Source of the DNA: Lepas anatifera
Lineage: Eukaryota > Arthropoda > Thecostraca > Lepadidae
Direction: 5' to 3'
Assembly: GCA_034440635.1 (NCBI GenBank)
Contig: JAOTON010000768.1
Coordinates: forward strand, 583,501-647,500
DNA length: 64,000 bases
The notes under the pieces: generated by a model
Database searches by the model: none
The model's input: only the letters and a program-made list of their open reading frames with translations
Told to the model about the DNA's origin: nothing
Shown here: piece after piece, positions 33,219-44,240 of the stretch
Numbering within the stretch: the first letter of the stretch is position 1
How the letters are laid out: each line of letters begins with the position of its first letter
Translations under genes and position numbers: made by a program

Positions 33219-35300
33219 CTACACTACAATGCACATGTCACACACATCAGAATTTCTGTTCATACTTCGCGCATATTGCTTCCCTGGTCGTGGGGTACAT
33301 CTTCCGGTGGTGCTCAACGACCTGCATGTGGCACTGCAGCTGCTCTTCTGAATTTGACTTCTTGGGCTCTCCGTGAGGCCCTGTACTAGAGCGACTCCTC
33401 GTTCCACTGCGTCGTTTGTGACCATAAGGCCGCGTTCTCGCTTAGCACCGGCCTAGTACATTGGGTTTGCGCCACACTGTGCTGGATCGACGTCCACAAA
33501 CCCCTCATCTATTTCAAGAATATTTAGAAACTTCTCTGTTTTTTTGTGACAGCGGAAGCGACGGTCTTCTTGACTACGTTAGCCTCCTCGATGTGAATCC
33601 GGTTGCTCTGATCCCTCCACGCTTCGGAGGTTGGCAACAAATTTCAGCCTCTCATCCAGGCACAACTCACCGTCGAAAAGCACAAGTCCAACTGCTACTT
33701 CAGACAGTATGTGACGTCCCAACGCTTTTCGTCCTGCTTCTCTGATCGCCTTGTTCGTCTCTTTCGCGAGGGCTTTGTAAAGTTCAAGGTCGTTTCTTGG
33801 GGCGTTTGCTGAACACGCAGCTGAGAACCACGCTCGAATGTAGTAGCGTACGATGAAGACGCAGAACTCGTCCAGCTTTGGAAGGACTGCTGTCTTGGCG
33901 GAGCGTGAGGTGGATGGAAGCTGCCTCTTTTCATCTCACTTCCCTGGTATTCAGCGCTCTAAGGCGCAAACATCCACATTTTCAGAGCGTAAATCGCTCT
34001 TGCCATCCATCGAGCCCGATGGACTGCTCCCGGCTTGTGGAAAGAGATCTTCTTGCGTCCATGAGGGATTCCACCAAGGAACACAACGGCTAGTTCCAAC
34101 AGTTCCCGGTAGTCGTCACGTGGGTGGTCCTGTCGGAGGTAGTCTTGGCAGAGTTTGAGGACGTCGTCCACCCCGTCCTCCTTGAGCTCTTCGTTTGCTG
34201 TCCTGTACTGATCTTGATCAACAAACGGCCAGAACTCTCGGAAACTGACAAAGTCCACCGATGTCTCGACTTTAAGATGCTTCTGGAAAGAGGGATGAGA
34301 ATACAGCTTGAAATAGAATCTCTGGCACTTGATGGCGCCAGTCCAAGTGAAGTAAATCACGACCAAGGATTTGCTGCAGTCGAACGCACACTCCACCCTT
34401 GGATCCTGTATTTGTCGCCATTGTGTCGAAACACAGCGCTCGAATTCGATCGGAGATAGCCCACGCACATACAACAAAATGAATGGTGTTTGCCATAGGC
34501 TCACATTTGCTGTCAGTGATGGGAACTGCGAGGATCTTCTCCACGCTCTCTCCAGAAACGAGGATCGGCAGTCGGTCCAGAGCTGCTTCTTTTGTGAGGG
34601 AGGGCATGAGTTTGGTACATCAGGAGCAAACCTTTCTTTCAGCGGTGCAGTCTTCTCCTGGCGATGACATTCGCTGCCCATTATGTCGCAATTGCACTCA
34701 ACGACAAATCTGCATTTGCTCCAAGCTCCTCCGCAAATGGAAGCAACACAGGTGCAGCTTGACGGTCACTTATGTTGGTCCGGTCCAGAGCAGCAAAACT
34801 TGGGGGAGATGACTGTCTTCTGCGATTTCGCGTGGCGGGATTGTTTTGCTGGAGATGCTGTCACTTCTTGCTCTTCAGATGAAGCGGACGAGTTCGAAGA
34901 CTCGAGCTCAACGACAGCCTGCCTTTCTTCGAAAGCATGGCTTTCCTGTGCGGCTTGACTTTCTTCAGCGTCCCTTCGCTGCTGTGTCTGCGTCTCTTTT
35001 TCTACCCAGACCTAATCCATACCGCCCATCTTCCCCTGTCTAGCTGCAGCTTTCTTTGAGCTTCAAGGAACTCGCGGTCCTCCTTGATCTTAATCATGGA
35101 CATGGCGTTGCGATGTGCTACATCGAAAGATTTTTCCAAGGAAGCAATGATTCTTGCCTGGTTTTCCTCAGCCTGATCATGCCCGGGATTTAAATTTCTT
35201 CAATCCGATGTACTCCTCCTGCAGACCACGTGCTTCTGGACGATACATCACGGATCAAAGGTCGGAATATTCGCCTTGGAGTACTGGTGTTGAACTTTAA
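33219..35300 (-). pseudogene. Decayed transposase-like gene (invertebrate repetitive family)
   Basis: The reverse strand gives one protein-like path broken by frameshifts and stops. At 35190-35050: ARIIASLEKSFDVAHRNAMS followed by KIKEDREFLEAQRK. At 34607-34290: IRALCFDTMATNTGS, then GRDLLHLDWRHQVPEI. At 34320-33959: DDYRELLELAVVFLG, KPGAVHRARWMARAIYALK. At about 33810-33620: NDLELYKALAKETN, ALGRHILSEVAVGLVLFD. At 33425-33380: VTNDAVERGVALVQ. These motifs, in this order, characterise an uncharacterised repetitive gene family seen in many invertebrate genomes; it resembles hAT/RNase H-fold transposases in layout. I do not know its formal name. Confidence 0.62.
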
Positions 35301-35537
35301 GTGCCATCTGTCGAACTGATAACCCCAAAATTACGTAGGTTTTGCTTTGCATGTTACTGTAAAACACACAGGACTTTCTCACGGCTCGAGATAATATATT
35401 GTGGCAGTTGCTCAGTTACTGGAGCTCCTAGGAGCCATAATTTATCAGCCGAGCTCGTGGCCGACATCTGTGAAAAAGTCAAGCACCAGAAAGTAGACTG
35501 GGGAATAGGACTGGGATATCTTGATAACAGAAGAAAA

Positions 35538-35645
35538 GGACTTTTGTCCTGCAAACAATTTCCACCGGTTTAAGCGACACACAATTCCGCCCCTCTTCAG
35601 GTGGCCTTCACTGGTGGTCCCACCAGCGGTCATACACGGTCCCCG
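35538..35645 (-). repeat. ~105-bp terminal-like repeat, copy 1
   Basis: The sequence from CTTTTGTCCTGCAAAC to TCATACACGGTCCCC is repeated in opposite orientation at 36198-36303. Its outer edge (reverse strand) reads GGGGACCGTGTATGACCGC, with the look of a transposon end. It lies on the 5-prime side of the transposase-like pseudogene, so it may be that element's terminus. Confidence 0.55.
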
Positions 35646-36197
35646 ATCCGGCAATTAGCGCTCGTGGAACACCATACTAGGCCAAGCAGGCCCGCAACTT
35701 TACGCCTTCTTTGCATGGTACTCTTAGCCCATTAAAAAATGGCCACTGTTCCAGCCCACCCAGGTCTGTCCTTAAATACGGCCAGCCAGGCTCAGCTCAA
35801 CCTGTTAACACGCGCATTGACGGGGGGTGGGTACCCACCCCCTCGGGTATTTTAGAGTTAGCAAAAAAAGGTGGCGCGTAGCGCCGCCGTACTTGGAATG
35901 CCTTTTCTCTGATAATTTTACAGCTTTTTTTAATTTTAAGGGTAGGTCATCTCAGGTCAGGTCACTAGTACAGGTCAAGTCACCTGATCTCAAAGAAGTT
36001 TAAGATAACATAAGTCGGAACAGGGTGAACTTACCCGATTGAAACCCATATCATATAATGGACCCACTGAGTTCTCTGAAATTTGTTCTGGTATTTTTAT
36101 ATCAATGACCTAAGGTCAGCTACAAGCTATGACCTCTTCATTGGAAATACATGGGAAAAATCGTTTTAACTAAATTGCTTAGGTAATGGATGGTGAT

Positions 36198-36303
36198 CAG
36201 GGACCGTGTATGACCGCTGGCGGGACCACCAATGAAAGCCACCTGAAGAGGGGCGGAATTGTGTGTCACTTAAACCGGTGGAAATTGTTTGTAGGACAAA
36301 AGC
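36198..36303 (+). mobile_element. ~105-bp insert matching the terminus at 35538-35645
   Basis: Breaks A10 between GGATGGTGAT and TTTTACTTTAGC. It starts CAGGGACCGTGTATGACC and runs to GTAGGACAAAAGC, nearly identical to the reverse complement of 35538-35645. It looks like a solo end or a tiny internally deleted derivative of the element that carried the 33-35 kb gene. Confidence 0.65.
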
Positions 36304-36516
36304 TTTTACTTTAGCTTCATTAGGTTGGCCCTTTCTTTGCGCCTCTAAGACATGCATTTTGACCTAACGTGACCTTTATCTGACCTCAGGTCAGGTCAAA
36401 GGTCATATTTTACCTAATTTGACCTAGCAAGGTCATATTATATATCATTATATTTGGCTTGCTGCGAGGATTCCAAAGGCTTACATTGTTTTGCTTTATC
36501 GTTACTTGTTTAGATG

Positions 36517-36873
36517 TTTTTTTATAAATTTTGTCCAAGCTGCTCCTAGTACGGCTGTTGGAGTCTGAGTCTCACTTAAGTCCTCAAGGGACTTGTCGCG
36601 GAGACCCCGACCCCACCACCCAAACGAGCAACTCCCACATTGAAGGGTTAATTTAGAAGCCAAAGTTTAACTCCCATGAAGCACAGGGATGGCCGCCCCG
36701 CTCAGTCACCCTCTCACCAGTCAGGTGCCAGCCGACCTACGTCGGGTAAACTATTGAGCGCCGGAGCGTCTCAGGTGAACCGATCCCAAGCCTGGACATG
36801 CACTGTCACTGCATGTTTCTGAGCAGCGGGCTGGAGCCCAACGCTCTACCAACTGAGCTACCGGGGCGGCTCA
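36517..36873 (-). mobile_element. tRNA-headed SINE (about 357 bp)
   Basis: On the reverse strand the head reads GCCCCGGTAGCTCAGTTGG, a good A box with tRNA-like 5-prime end, then TAGAGCGTTGGGCTCCAGCC, followed about 70 bases later by a B-box-like GGTTCACCT. The body continues to a TTTATAAAAAAAC tail inside A10. A headless copy is at 17510-17775. Cloverleaf pairing is poor beyond the D arm, so this is a SINE head, not a functional tRNA. Confidence 0.75.
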
Positions 36874-37064
36874 GTGACCGAAAACCTTAACTTACATATT
36901 ATCCCTATGACGGCATGTCTTGACCTCTAGTGACCGTTAATGTGACCTGACAAAAACTTTTATAAATATTTTCGATGGGTGGATGGGCTACCCAAGGCCG
37001 TTTGCCGGTTTTCGCTATCTAGCGTGGTTCTCGAGATCGTAGGGGGGCGGGTACCCGCCCCCGT

Positions 37065-37449
37065 CAAAGCAAAGGTGGCTCAGACCCCCGTCAATGCGCG
37101 TGTTAATTAAGAAGTCTGACCCGTCCCTCCCCGGTGATAATCAGGGGTGATGGAGCCCACTAAAACTGATTCCTCACCGTTCCCGTCAGCGCCGTCGCAC
37201 CCCTTCGCAGCGAGAGCATATTATTTCAACGATGGGTACGCGCCTGCAAACGTGGTATTCCAGGCTATAGTTGTTATCGCAACGAATCTAAGGCGGGAAA
37301 CAAAAATTACGCAACCTCATTGCCGCTTGCCGCTCCTAATCATCCGTACTCTGTCATTGGACATCAGACTGATTTGCTGATCACCTGCATGAAAATAGCG
37401 AAATGGCGAAAAGGATCTGAAGGTTAGTTTTGGTTAGTTTTGGTAATAT

Positions 37450-37506
<57 letters not shown>

Positions 37507-38313
37507 CATATATATATATATTAAACAGTATTGGACATCAGACTGATCTGCTGTATCACCTACATGGAAATAGTGAAATGGCGAAATGGATCTGAAGGTT
37601 AGTTTTAGGCGACTGAAGTTTAGACCTGGTATGGTTCATGCCTGGTAAGGGTTGAATCGGGACAAACTTCGAGCTTTCTCCGCGACATGAAGATGTCATT
37701 TTAAAAGTTTGATATTTTTCTGGTATTTTTTAAAGCATATATATATTAGGGTGCATTACAATTTAGAGCTGCTCTGAATGAAAACGCACAACACTGTAAT
37801 TCATGCGTATTGATTTAAAAAAATACCAGAAAAATATCAAACTTTTAAAATGACATATTCATGTCGCGGAAACAGCTCGCAGTTTGTCCCGATTCAACCC
37901 TTACCAGGCATGAACCATACCAGGTCTAAACTTCAGTCGCCCAAAACTAACCTTCAGATCCTTTTCGCCATTTCACTATTTTCATGCAGGTGATCAGCAG
38001 ATCAGTCTGATGTCCAATGACAGAGTACGGATGATTAGGAGCGGCAAGCGGCAATGAGGTTGCGTAATTTTTGTTTCCCGCCTTAGATTCGCTGCGATAA
38101 CAACTATAGCTTGGAATACCACGTGTGCAGGCGCGTACCCATCGTTGAAATAATATGCTCTCGCTGCGAAGGGGTGCGACGGCGCTGTCGGGAACGGTGA
38201 GGAATCAGTTTTAGTGGGCTCCATCACCCCTGATTATCACCGGGGAGGGACGGGTCAGACTTCTTAATTAACACGCGCATTGACGGGGGTCTGAGCCACC
38301 TTCGCTTTGTGAG
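37065..38313. repeat. Long palindrome, arms of about 500-670 bp
   Basis: 37065-37735 and 37808-38313 are reverse complements, centred near 37770. The arms include the R end of a family A element (CAGACCCCCGTCAATGCGCG, TTAATTAA) on both outer sides. The left arm is longer because a segment (TTGGACATCAGACTGAT to AAGGTTAGTTTT) is duplicated around an (AT)n run at 37449-37510. Each arm holds a 77-codon ORF (37147-37380 plus strand, 37994-38227 minus strand) differing at three residues; no known domain. The arms are very similar, so the inversion is young. Confidence 0.87.
37449..37522. repeat. (AT)n microsatellite
   Basis: TA-dinucleotide run with a few interruptions inside the left palindrome arm, between two direct copies of a TTGGACATCAGACTGAT segment. 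Confidence 0.95.
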
Positions 38314-38911
<598 letters not shown>

Positions 38912-39176
38912 CCGATATCGGTTCATTATGTGTCATGCTTTGATACAAGGTGTATTCGTAATTTTAAGTATTTACGTTTAAAGTTGGTCGGACAACAACC
39001 TTAATCCAGTTCGCCTTAACTGTATTATTGTGATTTGTGGTGTCCGGCCGGTTGTCGCGTATGGTCGATAATTAAATCTTTCTGTGTCGGGGTTGGTATA
39101 AAAAGAGTCACGTTGCTGTTAGTGATTCTATGATTAGTGTTTTCGAACTACCGTGTGGGTCGGCGATGGAGTGCCG

Positions 39177-39214
39177 CCATGTTGAAAGATGTAAATACAT
39201 CGAAACGTCCATGG
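39177..39214 (+). ncRNA. Hammerhead-ribozyme-like motif in Penelope-like 3-prime region
   Basis: Stem I CCATG (39177-39181) pairs with CATGG (39210-39214). Stem II GATGT (39188-39192) pairs with ACATC (39197-39201) over an AAAT loop. GAAA (39202-39205) follows stem II directly, then ACGT gives a self-complementary minimal stem III, and GTC (39207-39209) stands at the cleavage position. The catalytic box expected as CTGATGA is TTGAAA here, one base short, so this copy is probably inactive. Minimal type I hammerheads are known in Penelope-like elements. Confidence 0.7.
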
Positions 39215-39232
39215 AATAAGTTTTTCTATATA

Positions 39233-39234
39233 TT

Positions 39235-39266
<32 letters not shown>
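39233..39266. repeat. (TA)n microsatellite after Penelope-like element 2
   Basis: TA run ending TGTATTAAACAGTATTA. A TATTAAACAGTATT string also follows the (AT)n at 37449-37522, so the two microsatellites share flanking sequence and may come from the same element end. Confidence 0.85.
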
Positions 39267-39270
<4 letters not shown>

Positions 39271-39549
39271 TAAACAGTATTAATATTAATAACATTACAA
39301 TTTACATACAAAACACATCTTATATAGAAGTCGTGGCAAGGCTGAGCGGATTTCAAATCGTGCTCGTTTGCATAAATGATGAAGCTCACAATACGCATGA
39401 TTACATGATTACGTGACTTAAGGTTTTACCTTCCTCTTTTTGAGCATACACAAAAACTCAACTCGACTCAAAGAAGAATGAGTAAAAATTTGAGACCTAA
39501 AGTCTTTCACACCTTTTCTTCTTTCTGTGCTTACAGTTGTCATGTATTC

Positions 39550-39603
39550 CACAGGTGAAGTTTCTCTGTTTGGTCTCGACCTAACAGAGAAGCTCCACCT
39601 GTG
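39550..39603. repeat. 21-bp stem hairpin
   Basis: CACAGGTGAAGTTTCTCTGTT-type left arm (39550-39570), 12-base loop, right arm 39583-39603. Nineteen of 21 positions pair as Watson-Crick, the other two as G-T or A-C. The size is compatible with a small-RNA precursor or a tiny foldback repeat; nothing else supports either. Confidence 0.6.
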
Positions 39604-41970
39604 AAATTTATTGTAGAATTGTGGAATTGTGGCATTACACTTGTAGGTCTTTGCTAGCTAATTCCGATGTGGTTTACTTTACGTAATCAGGTCAAAAAGT
39701 TTCTAAAAACGAACAACGTGTCAGAAAAATTGAGTTTTCAAAAAACAAATAAAAATTGGGAACTCATCTTACACAAAGTTGTAGTAGTTTATATCATACA
39801 AAACTGAACATACATAGATGTGGAGGAATTCATTATGCTAATGTCTATATTAAACGTGCTATGAAATGTGACTTACTATTACTATTCAAAAACAAAGAAA
39901 ATAACAAAACAGAGGTTTGAGTTCAACTTTATGACATCACTATGGAGTAATGCAATCTTAATGCAAAGTATAATTTTTGTTTGGTTACATTTGCCGTTCG
40001 GGGCATCCATTGTCGGACAGGCACGGACATTTTCGTTCCTATATTTGTAAATACTGAGGAGATATGCTAAAAAGCGTAGGCGGGCTAAAAATTCCCCAGT
40101 GCCAAGTATGGGTTAACTGCTTTGAAATGACAGCTCAGTCCTACAATTTACACCGACACTTCGGAACCCATATGATCTCGTAGCGTTAGTAAGCGAGCGC
40201 TGAGACACGATGGCCTCGGTAATAGGTAACCCTGCGCAGCGGGCACCGGTGTTGTTGCCCGGGCGGCCTCTCATTGATCACCCATCGGGTTTGCTCGGCA
40301 CCGCCCGGCTCCCGATCGCCCTCTAATTCCACCGGATCAATGCACATTCAATAGCGTGCCGGCCGGCCAACTTACGAGCGGCGCGTGTCTCGCGGCCCCA
40401 TTGACAGGCCTGCCACACACGCCGCCACCGACGCCGCCGGCGGTAATTACTACTTGGCTGGAGGGGAGGAGAAAAGAGGCGGCCGTCGGCCCGCACCCTC
40501 GTCAGCCCCGGGTAACACGGAGTCGTCACCGCTGTCTCGACAGCGCTACAACGGTGCTCGGGAGAACCGGACAGCAGCTGTGTTTCAGCCGGGTCAGTTT
40601 GGAACTATGGCAGGCACAATTGGTGCAGTCAACGCCTGGGACTTGAGTGTTACCTACCACACATCCAGGCTGACCGGTATACCAGTGTTCCTCCAAAGTC
40701 AGCTAGTTTCGCCGTTCCCGAACTCGCGAGATTGCGCGAACTGATAATGATGCACCCAGGCGGGCTCATAGCGTGGCACTTGTCCAGGTGAAAGGCTGAC
40801 AATGGGGCGTGCGATCCACCGCTGGCCGGTGTATGACCGCAACGATCAGGGCGCCCTGAAGTCCGAGTAATCAATGATTCTGATCACCGGTCCCCTGGGT
40901 AGAGCCAACCATATTACCAGTGTCCAAGTGAGTGTTTACTCATGTTTGTTTATTGCTCCCAGAAGCCCAAGTACACGGCATACCTTACCTAATTGTCCAT
41001 TTACCGTCATTACCACATATCGGACTGTTCTACCCAGCGTGCCCGTGTTTCCCGCAGTTTACATATTGGAGTGATTTTTTGTCTCACCCATGTGCATTCG
41101 CCGTGTCCTCATTGCTTGCGGGCCCCGCATAGGTAATGGCCGTTATTACTGGCGCGTTCTGCGTACTGGCGATTTGAAGCCAAAGCACTGGGCGCCCGCA
41201 AACTCCTAACCACCGGTGTTTGTCGAGCGAGATCGGTTCTTAGCACAATTAAACCGTGTCGACTCAGTCCTATTCCTAGCACAATTCAACCGTGCATGGT
41301 GTGACACGGAATCGGTTCCAGCAGAAAAGTGGGGCCCGATGCTGACGAACAAGTAACGGCCTCTTGTTTTGGAAGTGACACTGTGAAACAGGGATCCCCT
41401 GAAATTTCTTTGGATGGGAATTAAATTAGTTACAAAGCTGGCAAGACGGAAGAGCGGGCGAACTCATTTCCAGTGGATGATGTGACTCCAATATTCGTCC
41501 TGAGTCACTTGGGGCAGTGGAGCCACACCAAAACTTTAAACGGTTTCTGGAATTAAGGATCGGGAGAAACAAGAAACCCTTCCTTTGAAATAAATTACTC
41601 TCCCATCCATATTTCTTGGGATGAGCAAATAATGTAAGCACTCATTTTCTTTACATCTGGAGCCTCCTTCAACTTTCAGGGATTATGTATATGCTATGGT
41701 AAATTATAATTGTAGGGGTCTAATGACGCATCAACTGCCAGGTTTATACAGTGTCATCAGCTCTGACCCTGTTGGAAGGGATTTGTTGTATCAGATCGAC
41801 TTATTCAGAGGCTCTGCCGGGAACATGAACCAGGAGCCTGCGACTCAGAAGGCAGGTGCTGTACTACTATCCCACGCAACCCATCCCCATGTGCTATAAT
41901 GATGACAGTAAAACTTGAATTGCCCAGTTAAAACTTTAATTATTTCTGATGTTTTTCAATTTCATAACCT
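39604..41970. other. No gene recognised; GC-rich island at 40190-41330
   Basis: 39604-40130 is AT-rich without features. From about 40190 to 41330 the composition becomes GC-rich with no AGGTCA arrays, no terminal repeats and no match to other parts of the window, so it may be single-copy host DNA. ORFs at 40385-40744 (119 codons) and 40356-40646 lack recognisable domains. From 41340 on it is again ordinary AT-rich sequence. Confidence 0.45.
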
Positions 41971-41974
41971 TTAA

Positions 41975-43520
41975 CCCTTGCCCTTTCGGGAGAGGGGGCC
42001 ATCGATGGCCCCTAAAGTCTTTCTTCTTCAGAATAGCATAAAAACGCCGAGGCGCAACACCGTGGTTGAGAGGTTTCCCTCGCAACCCATCATTTTCCCA
42101 CCATCCCTGAAATTGTTTACCCCATGCCCCACTAGATCAGGCCACCAGGCGAGGTAAAACAAGGTCACGCCACTTCAACTTTTGAGCTCAACCATAGCTA
42201 CAATTCTAAGCCGATCAAGTTGAAACTTTCTACACTCGATTAACACACGCATTGACGGGGGTCTGAGTCACCTTCGCTTTGACGGTGGGGGCGGGGGTAC
42301 CCGCCCCTAAGGTCTCGAGAACCACGGTAGGTAACGAAAAACTGTTAACGGTGTTGGGTAGCCCATCCACTTCTCCATCAAAAAGATTTGGACCATTTTT
42401 TCAGGTCACATTTGAGGTCACGAGAGGTCAAAACATGCCGTCATAGGGATAACATGTAAATGAAGGTTTTCGGTCATTACGTCTGAACAAGTAACGATAG
42501 AGCAAAACGACTTTAATTATATGAATCCTCGCATCGAGCCAAATCGAATGATATATAATTTGACCTTGCTAGGTCAAATCAAGGATTTGACCTGACCTGA
42601 GGTCAGGTCAGGGTCAAATTAGATAAAATGAATATTATTAAAGCTGCAAAGGCAAGGAGAATCTAATGCAGCTAAGATAAATGCTTTATCACCATCCGTT
42701 ACTAAGTTATTCAGTTAAAACCATTTTTCCCATGTTTTTCCAATGGAGAGGTCGTGGCTCGTACCTGACCTTAGGTCATCGATACCAAAAATCCAAGAAA
42801 AATTTTTGGAGAACTCGGTGGCCCCAATTATGTGATATGAGTTTCAATCGGATAGGTTCACCCTGTTCCGACTTATGCTATCTTAAACTTTTTTTTAGGT
42901 CAGGTAATTTGACCTATACTGGTGACCTGACCTGAGATGACCTAATCTTAAAATTTTCACAGAAGTTGTAAAAGTGATTAGAAAAAGGGATGCCACGTAC
43001 GGTGGGCTACGCGCCGCCGTTTTATGCTATCTCCGGAAAACCCGAGGGGGGGCGTTTACCTCCCGTCAATGAGCGTGTTTACCTACCAGGATCTACACAA
43101 GTTACATCTGGGATTTTTTCGATTTGCTGACCTGCGGTCAGTTCACAAGGTCACCTCTCCCATAGAAAAACACCTTGGGGAAAATATGTCTTATTATCTA
43201 AAAGTCACAAAGTTATTGAAAGTGCTCAGATTTTTTAGAAAAAAAACATTCTCGTCAACCATTTCATGGATTCCAGGGGCGATATTTGCCCTTTGACTTA
43301 TCTGAGGTTATCACAGGTCATCAGGGCCAATAGCAGTATTTTGACGATAAATTTTGACATTATCAAGCTAGACTGCTGAATTAAACGGCATCGTGTATTT
43401 CTTGTCACTGGCTTTCATTATATGACATCACTTCATGACCTTCCGCGATCTCAGCTCATGTTAGGTCAAGAGGTGCCCTGTGGAGGTCAAACCACTGCAG
43501 GGGAGGAAAACACCTCAAAC
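41975..43520 (+). mobile_element. TTAA element B5 with nested A11, 3-prime truncated
   Basis: Starts after TTAA 41971-41974 with CCCTTGCCCTTTCGGG and GGCCATCGATGGCC, then follows the B3 order. A11 interrupts it at 42240-43081. B sequence resumes (AGGATCTACACAAG, GGGATTTTTTCGATTTGC) and runs to about 43510 (AGGTCAAACCACTGCAGGGG), after which it is lost. Confidence 0.8.
42244..43077 (-). mobile_element. TTAA element A11 (834 bp, reverse)
   Basis: Reverse family A copy nested in B5. Left TTAA 42240-42243; the right site has decayed to TTTA (43078-43081). R end boxes ATTGACGG and TTTGACGG around CTGAGTCACCTTCGC; the L-end hairpin is partly lost (GGTGGGCTACGCGCCGCC). Confidence 0.85.
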
Positions 43521-43600
43521 CTGTAGTCAACCTAATGTCTAACACTGAAAGCTCTCGCTTTTATTTTTTAAATATAGGCACTTACTAAAGCACACATAAT

Positions 43601-43670
43601 AGCCGTTTTCACACAAGGAATAAAGGGAATTTAGTTCCTACTGTTTACCATCCTAAAGGTAAACAGTAGG
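43601..43670 (+). repeat. Hairpin-bearing terminal repeat, left copy
   Basis: AGCCGTTTTCACAC followed by a GGAATTTAGTTCC-like segment and a hairpin CCTACTGTTTACC / GGTAAACAGTAGG. An inverted, diverged version lies at 54105-54173. It may be an end of a large element or a solo copy. Confidence 0.6.
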
Positions 43671-43699
43671 TACTAGGTAGTTGCATTTCTGGAGCACCA

Positions 43700-44240
43700 A
43701 TTTTGTATTCATGAAAAGATTTAAGCTCTTAAGTACGATAATAGATATTTTTTTACATATTTAGAAGGGCATATCGCACAAAGATACATTTCTGCTCTGT
43801 AGAGCAACATACGCATTTGTGCTAGTAGAAATTCATTTGTATTGGGATTTGTTCATACCCTTGGGATTTTCCCCAGGATCTCGGGTTACTGGTATCGAAG
43901 ACGGTATTATCAGGATCTATTTTTTTCAACGTCATTGGAATATCTCAGTTCAAAGACAAACCCAGGGGCAATGGTGATGGGGCGAGGACTCCTTTGGACT
44001 GAGCCAAAACACTGCAAATGAACCGACATTGTTCCCACGCGAGGTCTGATGGGTGTTCTGGAAGTTGAATGGGGAACCCTAGTGCCGCCCAAATGTTGGT
44101 CGCAGGGCGATGGCGAATTCAGGACTTTATTGGGGACCTTTCTCGCTTTTCTCGCTCCTGCCTCGTAGCAGCCCCCCGGCTCTGTAGTTATTATAACGAA
44201 TCTGATATTTTCCAGGGGGACTAGATCCCTCCATCCGCCT
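43700..44240. other. No gene recognised
   Basis: Mixed AT-rich then GC-rich sequence. The reverse ORF through 43910-44353 has no recognisable domain and runs into the MITE-like array, so I do not call it. Confidence 0.45.

Larger units (their letters stand above)
35819..37102 (+). mobile_element. TTAA element A10 with two inserts
   Basis: Family A copy between TTAA 35815-35818 and TTAA 37103-37106. L end, GGGTACCC-like palindrome, GGCGCGTAGCGCC hairpin, AGGTCA arrays and R end are present. It is longer than other A copies because of a ~105-bp piece at 36198-36303 and a SINE at 36517-36873. It is slightly more diverged than A5 or A8. Confidence 0.85.

Noticed and set aside
33461..34812. Plus-strand ORFs of about 70-110 codons
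   Set aside because: They are antisense shadows of the decayed transposase-like gene on the minus strand.
36800..36873. Functional tRNA gene
   Set aside because: The A box is excellent but the anticodon arm and acceptor stem do not pair and the B box is degenerate; it is the head of a SINE that has a second, headless copy at 17510.
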